Assembly (NCBI RefSeq): GCF_014207655.1
Contig: NZ_JACHHJ010000001.1
Location: forward strand, 992,001 to 1,056,000
Direction of reading: 5' to 3'
DNA length: 64,000 nt
Source: Geomicrobium halophilum
GTDB lineage: Bacteria > Bacillota > Bacilli > Bacillales > Marinococcaceae
This document shows, one piece after another, positions 26,588 through 35,087 of the stretch (positions are counted from its first letter, which is position 1; each line of letters starts with the position of its first letter). Made by a program: the position numbers and the translations under genes. The notes beneath the pieces are model-generated. The model made no database searches and was not told the origin of the DNA. It was given only the letters and a program-made list of their open reading frames with translations.

Positions 26588-28258
26588 TTAAAAACGTCCG
26601 GAACGAAATATGGAAAAAATGAGGAGCAAAAACATAAAGAAGGAAACGATAAAACTGATTTCAATGACCGGGAGTTGGACTAGAATGGACGAAGAATCCC
26701 CGAAAGTGGAGCCGATAATTAACCCCACCATAATGATGGCAAAAGCGAGAACCGTTACACTAAAGGAGATTCGATTGCTAATGCGGTCGAGTTTGTTCAA
26801 GAAAATGTTGATTTTGGGGGCTCGAACCCCAATGGATAGTTCTTCACTATTGACTTTATCTAGCGCCGCTCTCATTGATTCTGGTAATTTCAGCAATGTA
26901 TCCCCTTGCTTTTGAGCCTCCCTCCACCATTTTTTGGACCATTTTTTCGGGTTTAATCGTTCCCGGGCAAGAAGGCGGCCATACGGCTCAGCAATTTCCA
27001 CGATACTTAGGCTTGGATCAAGTTTTGCGAGAATACTCTCAATCGTAATGACAGCTTTTGCAAGAAGAGTGTATTCTTTATAAATCAGTATATTATAGCG
27101 ATGGGATGCGGAAAAGATATCGTTAATAGCTTCCCCGACCCGTACTTCTTGAAACGGACGTTGATAGTATTTATCTAGCAAAAAATCGACTTCTTCTATG
27201 AATTCTTCAAAGTCTACATCGTCCGGTACATCAGCCATATTATAAATCGTGCGAGCAACCTCCTCAGGGTCTCGTTTGGTCATGGAAATGACGTACGTAA
27301 TAAACTCATTTCTCATCGTCCGGTTCAGACGTCCAATTTGCCCAAAATCAAGTAAACATAATTTGTTTTTGCCTGTAATCAGGAAATTTCCCGGATGGGG
27401 ATCACTGTGAAAAAAGCCATCGATTAAGATTTGATGTAGGAAAGCGTCCGCAAGCTCTCGTGCTAGATACGGGCTATGTCCATCATGATTTTCTTCCCAC
27501 TTCGATAGCTTATCTCCTTGGATATAGGACATCGTGATCATTTTTCGAGTTGAATACTCCCGGAATACTTCAGGAATTTCAATATAATTGAATTTCTGCA
27601 TATTGATATGCATTTTCTCTGTATTCCGTAATTCCAGCGTGTAATCAGCTTCATTACGAATGGCGTCAGAAAATTCATCGGCAATTTCTTCAAGACGATA
27701 ATATCTGGCCCATTGAAAACGTTGGGAGAGAAGTCTTGTGAGATCATGAAGGATGTCCAGATCTTTCTCGATTATTTCTTTAATATGAGGTCGGGCGACT
27801 TTTACTGCAACCATTGTTCCATCGTGAAGCTCAGCTTGATGAACCTGACCAATTGATGCTGCTGCCAGCGGCTCTGGGTGGAAATTATTAAACGCTTCTT
27901 CTATAGGGCATTGCATTTCTTCTTCGACGATTTTTTTCACTTGTTTATATTCAAAGGACGGAACATCATCTTGTAACTTTTCCAATTCCTCAACGATAAA
28001 CGGTGGAAATAAGTCTTTACGCGTGCTGATCATTTGCCCTAACTTGATGAACGTCGGTCCCAGTTCTTCTAGGACGTTACATATTCTTTCTCCAATTAAA
28101 CGATAATTGGGATCTTTCGGGTTCGTAGATAATCGTTTGGGCAAAGACAATACGTGAAAGAGACCGACTTCATGCAAAACATACCCGAACCCGTGACGAG
28201 CCAGGACGGTGGCAATCTTTCGGTAGCGATTCGCGTGTTTTAAACCGGTAGAAAGCAA
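26588..28258 (-). CDS. ABC1/UbiB family atypical kinase
   Basis: 556 residues from TTG 28258, with AAAGGAAG seven bases upstream; GTG 28300 would add 14 residues. The family motifs are complete: FIKLGQMIS (KxGQ), AAASIGQVHQA (alanine-rich loop), VAVKV (lysine), SDPHPGNF and LLDFGQIG. Two membrane helices close the C terminus. UbiB/AarF/Coq8 proteins are ATP-binding proteins needed for quinone synthesis in other bacteria; in a Bacillus-like cell, which uses menaquinone, the role is open. A phasin-like gene precedes it with a terminator hairpin between them. Confidence 0.9.
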   Translation of the reverse strand: MLSTGLKHANRYRKIATVLARHGFGYVLHEVGLFHVLSLPKRLSTNPKDPNYRLIGERICNVLEELGPTFIKLGQMISTRKDLFPPFIVEELEKLQDDVPSFEYKQVKKIVEEEMQCPIEEAFNNFHPEPLAAASIGQVHQAELHDGTMVAVKVARPHIKEIIEKDLDILHDLTRLLSQRFQWARYYRLEEIADEFSDAIRNEADYTLELRNTEKMHINMQKFNYIEIPEVFREYSTRKMITMSYIQGDKLSKWEENHDGHSPYLARELADAFLHQILIDGFFHSDPHPGNFLITGKNKLCLLDFGQIGRLNRTMRNEFITYVISMTKRDPEEVARTIYNMADVPDDVDFEEFIEEVDFLLDKYYQRPFQEVRVGEAINDIFSASHRYNILIYKEYTLLAKAVITIESILAKLDPSLSIVEIAEPYGRLLARERLNPKKWSKKWWREAQKQGDTLLKLPESMRAALDKVNSEELSIGVRAPKINIFLNKLDRISNRISFSVTVLAFAIIMVGLIIGSTFGDSSSILVQLPVIEISFIVSFFMFLLLIFSIFRSGRF

Positions 28259-28303
28259 TGGACATCTTCCTTTAGGATTGGATCGTAGGCTTTTTATCAC
28301 ATG

Positions 28304-28330
28304 AGAAAAACGGGTTACTCACCCGTCTCT
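28304..28330 (-). terminator. Terminator/attenuator between phasin-like gene and ubiB-like gene
   Basis: On the minus strand: stem ACGGGT / ACCCGT with loop GAGTA, followed by TTTTTCTC. It lies after the phasin-like stop and before the ubiB-like start, so it may limit read-through. Confidence 0.7.
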
Positions 28331-28354
28331 TATAGATAAAGAACTATCCGATGA

Positions 28355-28672
28355 TTAGGTGTCATTCTTGTTTGCTTCTTCTTTAAGCAATGATTCCAAA
28401 TGAGTTATTTTAGCTTCGAGGTTTTCAACATCATCTCGTGTGGCAAGTCCCATATCATGAAACATTCCTTTTACACGATCTTTTGAAGCTTGACTCCATT
28501 CCTCTTCTTTGGTTTCACCTTTATGAATGAGCTCATCGGCAAATTGTTCAGCTTCTTTCGGTGTAATGCGCCCCTTGGTAACTAGGTCATCCAAATATGT
28601 TTGTACTTTTTCTTTACCAGCGACCGCAGCTCCTAAGCCAAGGAAAAATCCATTTTTTAGCCATTCATTCAT
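28355..28672 (-). CDS. Phasin-like small protein
   Basis: 105 residues with AGGAG before the ATG. It starts with a short glycine/alanine hydrophobic patch (FFLGLGAAVAG), then amphipathic helices, and ends with a leucine-heptad coiled coil (NLEAKITHLESLL). This matches the polyhydroxyalkanoate regulator/phasin-like proteins often found beside ABC1 kinases. No other polyhydroxyalkanoate gene is in this window, so a storage role is not shown. Minus-strand TATAAT at 28728-28733 may be its -10 box; the -35 is poor. Confidence 0.75.
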   Translation of the reverse strand: MNEWLKNGFFLGLGAAVAGKEKVQTYLDDLVTKGRITPKEAEQFADELIHKGETKEEEWSQASKDRVKGMFHDMGLATRDDVENLEAKITHLESLLKEEANKNDT

Positions 28673-28791
28673 GATTATCGCTCCTGTCGTTAGTCTTTAT
28701 CCGATAAGAATGAGAGAGATCCGTCAATTATAGCGACAACTACGCTTTCCCACTTATTTTCCCAAAAGAACAGTTCTTTAATCCCTTAACA

Positions 28792-28971
28792 TTAACTGTT
28801 GTCCTTAAACATCGAGACGATGAAATAGACAATGGTTATAAATGAAAGCACTCCAAGTGAAATAACGACAAAAGGATCACCCTCGTGAGGAGTAGTTGCA
28901 GGACCAGTGTCAATACCAGTCCCAATAAATCCAGGAACAAATGTAAGAACCCATGTCATAAATGATGTCAT
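28792..28971 (-). CDS. Small membrane protein, unknown
   Basis: 59 residues from ATG 28971; GAAGGAGG lies seven to eight bases upstream, which makes it credible as a gene. It has a hydrophobic N-terminal segment and a clear membrane helix at about residues 34-54 (ISLGVLSFITIVYFIVSMF). No family recognised. It is divergent from ilvA. The inverted repeat AAAGAAC-A-GTTCTTT just after the gene (28765-28779) may act as a weak terminator. Confidence 0.6.
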   Translation of the reverse strand: MTSFMTWVLTFVPGFIGTGIDTGPATTPHEGDPFVVISLGVLSFITIVYFIVSMFKDNS

Positions 28972-29124
28972 GTACAAGCCTCCTTCATTTACACTATCAC
29001 GTTCATTATAGAAGTTCAGGAAAGGTTTTTCAATTCCCTTCTAAGGCCTAATCTCCAATTGGAGGACGTACAAGTAATCATACAATAAATGTTCATCAAT
29101 TTTGAAAGCTCTCGTACATTTGCG

Positions 29125-29133
29125 TGGTATAAT
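29125..29133 (+). promoter_or_regulatory. Extended -10 promoter of ilvA
   Basis: TGGTATAAT, a TG-extended consensus -10, in the 236-base gap before ilvA. No good -35 box is spaced correctly, which is common for extended -10 promoters. The leader would be about 65-70 bases long. Confidence 0.6.
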
Positions 29134-29207
29134 CCCATATACATATGTTACATTAAAAGGATAACGTATAGGATAACTAAAAAACGATCAAAGGCGGTCA
29201 AAATTCT

Positions 29208-30476
29208 ATGATGCGAAAGGAAGCAACATTAAATACATTGCAAATTGAAGATGTAATCATCGCTTATCAAACGTTAAAAGATGTTGTCAAACATACCCCG
29301 CTACAAAAAGATGATGTTTTGTCTGAACGTTATAATGCAAATATTTATTTAAAACGGGAAGATTTGCAGCTTGTACGTTCGTTTAAGCTTCGCGGTGCCT
29401 ATTACTTAATGAAGAGTTTGCCAAAAGAAAAGCTCGAAAATGGTGTGGTTTGTGCAAGTGCCGGGAACCATGCACAGGGGGTGGCCTATTCTTGTAAAGC
29501 GTTAAAAGTACCGGGCAGGATCTTTATGCCTACGACAACTCCGCGCCAAAAAAGAGATCAAGTCAAGCAATTTGGCAGGGAGTTTATTGAAGTAGTTATT
29601 ACTGGAGATACATTTGATGATTCTTATGCTGAAGCGATGCGTTACAAGGAAGACCATGACATGGAGTTTATTCATCCATTTGACAACGAAAAAATTATTG
29701 CCGGGCAAGGAACCGTCGGTATGGAGATTATGAATGATATTGATGAAAATATTGATTATCTGTTTTCATCCGTTGGTGGAGGAGGATTGATTTCAGGAAT
29801 AAGTACGTATGTGAAATCGATTAGTCCGGATACGAATATTATCGGCGTTGAGCCGGCAGGGGCAGCTTCGATGAAACAGTCATTGGCAAACAAAGAAGTT
29901 GTAGAATTACAAGAAATGGACAAGTTTGTAGATGGCGCCTCGGTAAAGCGGGTTGGAAACCTTACTTATGATATTTGCAATAATCTTATTGATGATGTGG
30001 TGCTTGCCCCGGAAGGTAAAATATGCACAACAATTTTAGAACTTTACAATCAACATGCGATCGTAGCTGAACCAGCTGGTGCCATGCCTATTTCAGCATT
30101 AGACTTTTATAAGGACGAAATTGCGGGCAAAACGGTCGTATGTGTCGTTAGCGGCGGGAACAATGATATCGGCCGTATGGCAGAAATGCGGGAACGTTCG
30201 ATGGTATATGAAGGGCTGCAGCACTATTTTATCGTCAATTTTCCTCAACGCGCAGGTGCACTGAGGGAATTTCTCAATGATGTGCTTGGGCCTGATGATG
30301 ACATTACCCGTTTTGACTACACGAAAAAAAATAACAAATCAATTGCGCCGGCACTTGTAGGGATTGAATTAAATTCTGCGAGCGATTATCCAGTTCTCAT
30401 GGAAAGGATGCGCGCAGAAGGGTTTATCGTCGATGAAATCTCAGCACAGGACAATATGTTCAACTTTGTATTATAG
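29208..30476 (+). CDS. ilvA: Threonine deaminase (dehydratase), biosynthetic type
   Basis: 422 residues. It deaminates threonine to 2-oxobutyrate, the first step of isoleucine synthesis, using pyridoxal phosphate. REDLQLVRSFKLRGAY holds the cofactor lysine; SVGGGGLISG binds phosphate. The C-terminal 90 residues form a single ACT-like regulatory domain, the B. subtilis-type architecture. No other branched-chain genes are near, and no T-box leader is visible. A MITE-like element begins three bases after the stop. Confidence 0.94.
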   Translation: MMRKEATLNTLQIEDVIIAYQTLKDVVKHTPLQKDDVLSERYNANIYLKREDLQLVRSFKLRGAYYLMKSLPKEKLENGVVCASAGNHAQGVAYSCKALKVPGRIFMPTTTPRQKRDQVKQFGREFIEVVITGDTFDDSYAEAMRYKEDHDMEFIHPFDNEKIIAGQGTVGMEIMNDIDENIDYLFSSVGGGGLISGISTYVKSISPDTNIIGVEPAGAASMKQSLANKEVVELQEMDKFVDGASVKRVGNLTYDICNNLIDDVVLAPEGKICTTILELYNQHAIVAEPAGAMPISALDFYKDEIAGKTVVCVVSGGNNDIGRMAEMRERSMVYEGLQHYFIVNFPQRAGALREFLNDVLGPDDDITRFDYTKKNNKSIAPALVGIELNSASDYPVLMERMRAEGFIVDEISAQDNMFNFVL

Positions 30477-30478
30477 AA

Positions 30479-30800
30479 CGTGTTCAATAAGGAGGAGAAA
30501 AGCCGATCAGGTTGAGGAGAAACAGCTTCGAGCATCCTGTTTGTGCCCGCGAAAGCTTTCACCTCCATGAAGCAAAAGTGGGTAGCTTTTCCAACAAGGA
30601 GCGGAGCGCAAGCTGGCATTCTCTTAGCGCTTCTTCCCTTTCTACAGAAGCAAGTTGATGCGGAATTTGAGAGCTACCTTTGAAATAGGGAAGTAGTTTT
30701 CTTCGAGAGACGTTTATGCCTGAGAAGTGACCATTTGTGTGCTCGAAACCACTTTTTTACAAAACCCCTCCTAGTCCTTTTTTGTCCGCCTTTTGACACG
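30479..30800. mobile_element. MITE-like element with imperfect terminal inverted repeats
   Basis: The non-coding gap between ilvA and the DUF3891 gene is bounded by CGTGTTCAATAAGGAGGA at the left and, on the other strand, CGTGTCAAAAGGCGGACA at the right. These align with two one-base gaps and two or three mismatches. The 322-base interior has no credible open frame. It looks like a non-autonomous repeat element, but I cannot see a clear target duplication and no second full copy is in the window. Confidence 0.55.
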
Positions 30801-30822
30801 AATGATAAAATGGAGGCTTGCC

Positions 30823-31581
30823 ATGATTATCAGGGATGAAGATACACATTGGGTTTGTACTCAACAAGACGAACATGCCCGGCTAAGTGCCCAGATTTTT
30901 AAAGCATGGGGGGATCCTGATCTTCAGAAGAAGAAATGGAGAATCAACCTTCATACTGCGATTGCTGAACATGACCGGGCGTGGATCCCCCTTGACCAGC
31001 AACCGATATGGAATGACGACGAAGGGGCTCCCTACGATTTTACCAATTACCCTGAAGCAGAGAAGATTGCAGCATATGAAACAGGGATTAACGAAGTGGA
31101 AATGATGGACCCAAACGCAGGATTGCTTGTAGGTCGCCACTTAGAATCATTTTTTACCTCGATAACCACTGATGATGCTGAACGTTTCAAAAGAAGAGAG
31201 CAAACCCGATTTACTCGGCTGAGAGGTTCGATGGAAAGTGAATTTGAAAAAGAGGCTCTGCCCATATTGAAAATGTGTGATGAGCTTTCGTTGTTTGCCT
31301 GTATGAATCGACCAGGTGCTGCAAAACAGGATGAAGTTTCCTGGTTTCGCCAGGGGTTTTCCATGCGCTTTTCATTTTTAAATGATGAGATCATTCTGCC
31401 TTCATGGAAAAATAATACTGTCATTGCTCTTGAACCTTCACCGCTTCATAGCGACGTTCATTTCCCGCTGAAACAACGTCGGATCCTTAAAGAAAAGGTT
31501 AAAAGTAAGGGATTATTCAACTCCTATCATGAGACGGTGATATCAACGCAGATTGTTACTTTTACCAGTCAGGGAGGATAA
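30823..31581 (+). CDS. DUF3891 family protein
   Basis: 252 residues from ATG 30823, placed by TGGAGG seven bases upstream. The sequence has an N-terminal HARLSAQI and a central AIAEHDRAW segment with conserved histidine and aspartate, which may bind a metal (inference). I recognise the DUF3891 family pattern; its function is not known. The next gene starts two bases after its stop, so they form an operon. It is preceded by the MITE-like element, whose right end is about 22 bases before the start. Confidence 0.75.
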   Translation: MIIRDEDTHWVCTQQDEHARLSAQIFKAWGDPDLQKKKWRINLHTAIAEHDRAWIPLDQQPIWNDDEGAPYDFTNYPEAEKIAAYETGINEVEMMDPNAGLLVGRHLESFFTSITTDDAERFKRREQTRFTRLRGSMESEFEKEALPILKMCDELSLFACMNRPGAAKQDEVSWFRQGFSMRFSFLNDEIILPSWKNNTVIALEPSPLHSDVHFPLKQRRILKEKVKSKGLFNSYHETVISTQIVTFTSQGG

Positions 31582-31582
31582 T

Positions 31583-32143
31583 ATGTCATTAGATAAGATG
31601 AAATTATTAACCGTGGTCGATCACGAATTTGAAGACTTGGAATTATGGTATCCGCTGATCCGCTTAAGAGAAGAAGGCATCTCGATGCTTGTTGCCGGTA
31701 ATGGCAAGGAGACGACGTATGTTGGGAAGTACGGAGTCCCGGTAGAAGCTGATCTCACATTCCAAGAAGCAAGAAAGGAAAGTTTCAATGGTATTCTCGT
31801 TCCTGGCGGATGGGCTCCCGATAAATTAAGGCGGGATACAGATGTATTAGAAATGGTACAGAAAGCGGATCATGAGGGTGACTTGATCGGGCAAATCTGT
31901 CATGCAGGCTGGGTCCTTGCATCTGCCGGCATTTTAAAAGGAAAAACGATGACAAGTACCCCGGGCATCAAAGATGATGTGATAAACGCCGGTGCAACCT
32001 GGAAAGATGAGCCTGCGGTTATTGACGGTAATCTCGTATCAAGTAGGCGACCGCCGGATTTGCCGGCTTATGGACAGGCTTTGCTTGAAACAATAAAAAG
32101 GGTGTCTAAAAGCTCCGGAAAAATGGCGGGTTCTTTTGAATGA
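31583..32143 (+). CDS. PfpI/DJ-1 family protein (class I glutamine amidotransferase-like)
   Basis: 186 residues from ATG 31583 with GGGAGG upstream. The fold signature is present: an early glutamate in the VVDHEFEDLEL region, ILVPGGWAP and the nucleophile elbow GQICHAGW with the catalytic cysteine. PfpI-like proteins act in stress protection or protein deglycation, and B. subtilis YfkM is a general stress member. It is cotranscribed with the DUF3891 gene. A terminator follows at 32249-32293. Confidence 0.85.
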   Translation: MSLDKMKLLTVVDHEFEDLELWYPLIRLREEGISMLVAGNGKETTYVGKYGVPVEADLTFQEARKESFNGILVPGGWAPDKLRRDTDVLEMVQKADHEGDLIGQICHAGWVLASAGILKGKTMTSTPGIKDDVINAGATWKDEPAVIDGNLVSSRRPPDLPAYGQALLETIKRVSKSSGKMAGSFE

Positions 32144-32248
32144 CAGGCTGCTACATCAAATGTGAACGGCGGCACTAGAACCTCTTGCGCCCTCACGAAT
32201 GGATAAACTGGGGCTCAGGCTTATGGTTGCTTAAAAGACTTCAGGGAT

Positions 32249-32293
32249 AACATCCGTTTTACATCGGGAGGTGTAAATTCGGGTGTTTTTTTT
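32249..32293 (+). terminator. Intrinsic terminator after the pfpI-like gene
   Basis: Stem AACATCCG / CGGGTGTT with an inner TTACA/TGTAA pair and a run of eight T. Confidence 0.85.
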
Positions 32294-32371
32294 CGAGAAT
32301 GCGTTGAGTTGTTTCTGCGAGGAATAATCATGTAAGATGAAGACAGGTATTGAAGAAGGGTGTGTCATTTT

Positions 32372-32683
32372 TTGTTAACCGAAATCAGTGCCCATGACTG
32401 GAAGAATAATTTGAGAGGGTACACGGCTCTATTCATTTCTTCTCCTTTCTGCCAGACGTGCGCACTCGCGGAACAAATGGTCGAACAGGCGAGAGAAATC
32501 GAAGCAAAAACAACGATTTATAAAATTAATCTCCAACTCGCCCCGGAGATAGCTACCGAATACAAGGTACAATCCGTGCCAATGTTGCTTCTATTTTACG
32601 GGCATCAATTGGTCGCGCGATTGTCCCCTTTAAAACACACTGGACATATTTTACATTTTCTTATAAACAATCGAGACGAATAG
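32372..32683 (+). CDS. Thioredoxin-like protein
   Basis: 103 residues from TTG 32372 with GAAGGG about nine to twelve bases upstream; GTG 32360 is an alternative but sits too close to that site. The thioredoxin fold is recognisable by SSPFCQTCALAEQM (CxxC redox pair, residues 30-33) and the cis-proline segment VQSVPMLLLF. It is cytoplasmic, without a signal. The next redoxin gene starts 12 bases later, so the two form a pair. Confidence 0.83.
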   Translation: MLTEISAHDWKNNLRGYTALFISSPFCQTCALAEQMVEQAREIEAKTTIYKINLQLAPEIATEYKVQSVPMLLLFYGHQLVARLSPLKHTGHILHFLINNRDE

Positions 32684-32695
32684 AGGTGTTAACGG

Positions 32696-33121
32696 ATGAA
32701 ACAGGCGCCCGTCTTTTCTTTGTATGATCTATATGAAGGACAGGAAGTTACGAGTGAACAATATAAAGGGATCCCCCTTATGCTCACCTTCTGGACCTCG
32801 TGGTGTCCTGATTCCCAAAGGGATCTTCAAAAGAAGGAAATCTTATATTCAAAGCTTGATGACCAGACACTTGCCATGCTAAATATCAATGTCATTGGTA
32901 GGGAACGTAAACCCCGTGCAGGTCAGGATTATGTGAACGCTCATCAGCTGTTGATTCCAATGGTAGAGGATCAGGGGACAGACACATACGAACGTTTTCG
33001 CTGTCAAGGCGTCCCCACGACGGTTCTAATTACAGCAGATGGTGAGATTGCACAACAGTTTGGAGATAAAACCACTTTTGAAGAAATTATGAAACATGTA
33101 GCACCGCTCCTTCAAAGTTAA
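32696..33121 (+). CDS. TlpA-like redoxin with single active-site cysteine
   Basis: 141 residues of the AhpC/TSA-thioredoxin group. FWTSWCPDSQRDL replaces the usual WCxxC by WCPDS, so only one cysteine of the pair is left. The cis-proline element GVPTTVLI is intact. There is no signal peptide or lipobox, unlike most TlpA/ResA proteins. It probably works as a monothiol redox or peroxidatic protein, perhaps with the CxxC thioredoxin encoded just before it (inference). Confidence 0.8.
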   Translation: MKQAPVFSLYDLYEGQEVTSEQYKGIPLMLTFWTSWCPDSQRDLQKKEILYSKLDDQTLAMLNINVIGRERKPRAGQDYVNAHQLLIPMVEDQGTDTYERFRCQGVPTTVLITADGEIAQQFGDKTTFEEIMKHVAPLLQS

Positions 33122-33218
33122 TTGATATGTTTCGTATTTTACTACCCGATTAAGGATTTACGGAAGTTCTTATGTTAAAATGCGAACAGGATGTAGGAAG
33201 AAGAGGAGGCAAACGATC

Positions 33219-34355
33219 ATGAGAATTACCGGTATTGAACCTACCCCGAGCCCCAATACAATGAAGTTAACGTTAAACGAAAAGTTACCTGGGGGACAAA
33301 GCGGGAATTATACAAAAGAAAACAAGGAGGAGGCCCCTGAACAGATTCAGCAATTATTTGAGATTGATGGAATTAAGGGAGTCTACCACGTTGCTGATTT
33401 TCTCGCATTGGAGCGGGAACCCAAGGCAAATTGGGAACAGGTGTTGAAGGAAGCGCGAGAGATTTTTGGTGAACATACAGAGGGGGAAGACGGTTCTGTT
33501 CAGTCAAACGCCGAGGATATTGATCATTTCGGTGAAGTACAAGTACAGGTCCAAATGTTTAAAAACATCCCTATGCAAATTAAATTGCTAACAGGGGATG
33601 AAGAGAAGCGAATAGGCTTACCCAATCGTTTTACGGAAGCAGCGTTCGCAGCAGCCGGTGAACAAGAAAATATTGTCTTTGAACGGAAATGGGAGGATCG
33701 GAGTGCCCGCTACGGAAATGATTTGGAAGCCATTGGCGAAGAGGTAGCTGAGGAAATTGCCGCGGCCTACAGTCAAGAACGGCTTGATCAGCTTGTCAAA
33801 TGGGAGGACTCTGAGCAAAACGCTAGTCGTCCACAGCCGCTTACGGTAACGAAAGAAATGATGGAAGATCCTGATTGGAGAAATCGGTTTGCTGCTTTAG
33901 ATCAAATGGATCCAAGCGAAGAAGATTTACCAGTGCTTGATATCGCCTTAAATGATGAGAAGCAATCGGTACGGCGGTTAGCAACAACTCTAATCGGGAT
34001 GATAGAAACAAAAGCAACCTTGCCTTACCTGTACAAGGCACTTAAAGATCGTGCAGTAACGGTACGTCGAACAGCCGGTGATGCTCTTTCAGACCTTGGT
34101 GATCCACAAGCAATGGATGAAGTCATCGAAAGTCTTAATGATAAAAGCAAGCTTGTTCGCTGGAGAGCTGCCATGTTTTTGTATGAAGTTGGTGACGAAA
34201 GGGCGATTGAACCGCTAAAAGCAGCAACGGGTGATCCGGAATTTGAAGTTGATATGCAAATTCAAATGGCGCTCGAACGAATCGAGGGGGGCGAAGAAGC
34301 TAAAGGTTCCGTTTGGAAACAAATGACAGAATCCGTTCGCGCCGATCGTTCATAA
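33219..34355 (+). CDS. ypgR: YpgR / conserved virulence factor C-like protein (Nfu N-domain plus HEAT repeats)
   Basis: 378 residues from ATG 33219, with GAGGAGG about ten bases upstream; the frame from 33180 has no site. Residues 1-85 are an Nfu N-terminal domain (PSPNTMKLTLN, then GIKGVYHVADFL). Residues about 225-360 are HEAT/PBS lyase-type helical repeats (ALDQMDPSEEDLPVLDIAL and further). The length equals B. subtilis YpgR (377), and the staphylococcal homologue CvfC affects virulence. Lacking the C-terminal cysteine domain of Nfu, it is unlikely to carry a cluster itself. Two small genes follow closely. Confidence 0.85.
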   Translation: MRITGIEPTPSPNTMKLTLNEKLPGGQSGNYTKENKEEAPEQIQQLFEIDGIKGVYHVADFLALEREPKANWEQVLKEAREIFGEHTEGEDGSVQSNAEDIDHFGEVQVQVQMFKNIPMQIKLLTGDEEKRIGLPNRFTEAAFAAAGEQENIVFERKWEDRSARYGNDLEAIGEEVAEEIAAAYSQERLDQLVKWEDSEQNASRPQPLTVTKEMMEDPDWRNRFAALDQMDPSEEDLPVLDIALNDEKQSVRRLATTLIGMIETKATLPYLYKALKDRAVTVRRTAGDALSDLGDPQAMDEVIESLNDKSKLVRWRAAMFLYEVGDERAIEPLKAATGDPEFEVDMQIQMALERIEGGEEAKGSVWKQMTESVRADRS

Positions 34356-34369
34356 AGGGGGGATAAAGC

Positions 34370-34585
34370 ATGAACAGAGATGAACTCGTTAAGACATTAG
34401 AAGCCAAAGGCATGGATGAAGCTCTGGAGCTTATAGAAGAAGCAGACAATGGAGAAATGGATGAACTTGAGCTCCTCCCTTCATTAGGATTACTGCAGGA
34501 TCAAATGTTAAATGATGCAGTGCTCCAGTACCTTGAGTCCAAAGGGGTAACAATTATATATAACGATGGAACAGATGACTCGTAA
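34370..34585 (+). CDS. Small acidic protein resembling sigma-70 region 1.1
   Basis: 71 residues, AAAGGGGGGA before the ATG. It is acidic and helical. The segment DAVLQYLESKGVTIIYNDG resembles the end of region 1.1 of primary sigma factors (in B. subtilis SigA, a YEFLGEQGVEL-like stretch). No other sigma domain is attached. It may be an isolated protein-protein or nucleic-acid-mimic module; this is inference from a short similarity. It lies between ypgR and the ydbS-like gene. Confidence 0.6.
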   Translation: MNRDELVKTLEAKGMDEALELIEEADNGEMDELELLPSLGLLQDQMLNDAVLQYLESKGVTIIYNDGTDDS

Positions 34586-34604
34586 AAGCTGAAAAGGGGA
34601 TAGA

Positions 34605-35087
34605 ATGATGAGAGATGCACCAGCAAGGCGCCTTTCAAAAAAGGCGCTTCCTGTCTGGCGAATCGCTGGTTTTTTTGAAAGTTTATTTTATTTGATCATC
34701 CCGATAGGGTATGGAATCTTGACCATTTTATTTAATTGGCCTTTATGGATTTTATATGTTTTAATCCTTCTTTGGGTGGGCGTCACTTTATTGCAAAGTT
34801 TACTTGTGCCTACGATTCGCTGGCGCCGGTGGCGTTATGAAGTATATGATGAGGAAATTGATTTGCAGTACGGTGTGTTTATTATTCGAAGAACGTTAAT
34901 CCCGATGATCCGTGTTCAACATGTCGATACAGAACAGGGCCCAATCTATCGCCATTACAATCTCGCAGCGGTATCGATTTCAACGGCTGCTACCGTTCAT
35001 CAAATTCCGGCTCTTACTGAAGAAGTAGCTTCGGAGTTGCGAGATCAGATTGCCGTTTTGGCACAAACGGCTGATGATGATGACTGA
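34605..35087 (+). CDS. ydbS: YdbS-like membrane protein with bacterial PH domain
   Basis: 160 residues. Two membrane helices at about residues 25-70 precede a bPH2/DUF304 domain with RWRYEVYDEEIDLQYGVF and the RVQHVDTEQGP motif characteristic of the family. The following gene encodes the larger partner, as in B. subtilis ydbST, a SigW-dependent pair reported to protect against antimicrobial compounds from other bacilli. The stop overlaps the start of that partner. I see no SigW promoter (TGAAAC/CGTA) directly upstream. Confidence 0.85.
   Translation: MMRDAPARRLSKKALPVWRIAGFFESLFYLIIPIGYGILTILFNWPLWILYVLILLWVGVTLLQSLLVPTIRWRRWRYEVYDEEIDLQYGVFIIRRTLIPMIRVQHVDTEQGPIYRHYNLAAVSISTAATVHQIPALTEEVASELRDQIAVLAQTADDDD

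Noticed and set aside
29105-29120. CodY-like box before ilvA
   Set aside because: Only a partial match to AATTTTCWGAAAATT; too many mismatches to report as a site.
30386-30619. 77-codon minus-strand frame across the ilvA end
   Set aside because: It spans the ilvA stop and the MITE-like element and has no ribosome site or recognisable protein.
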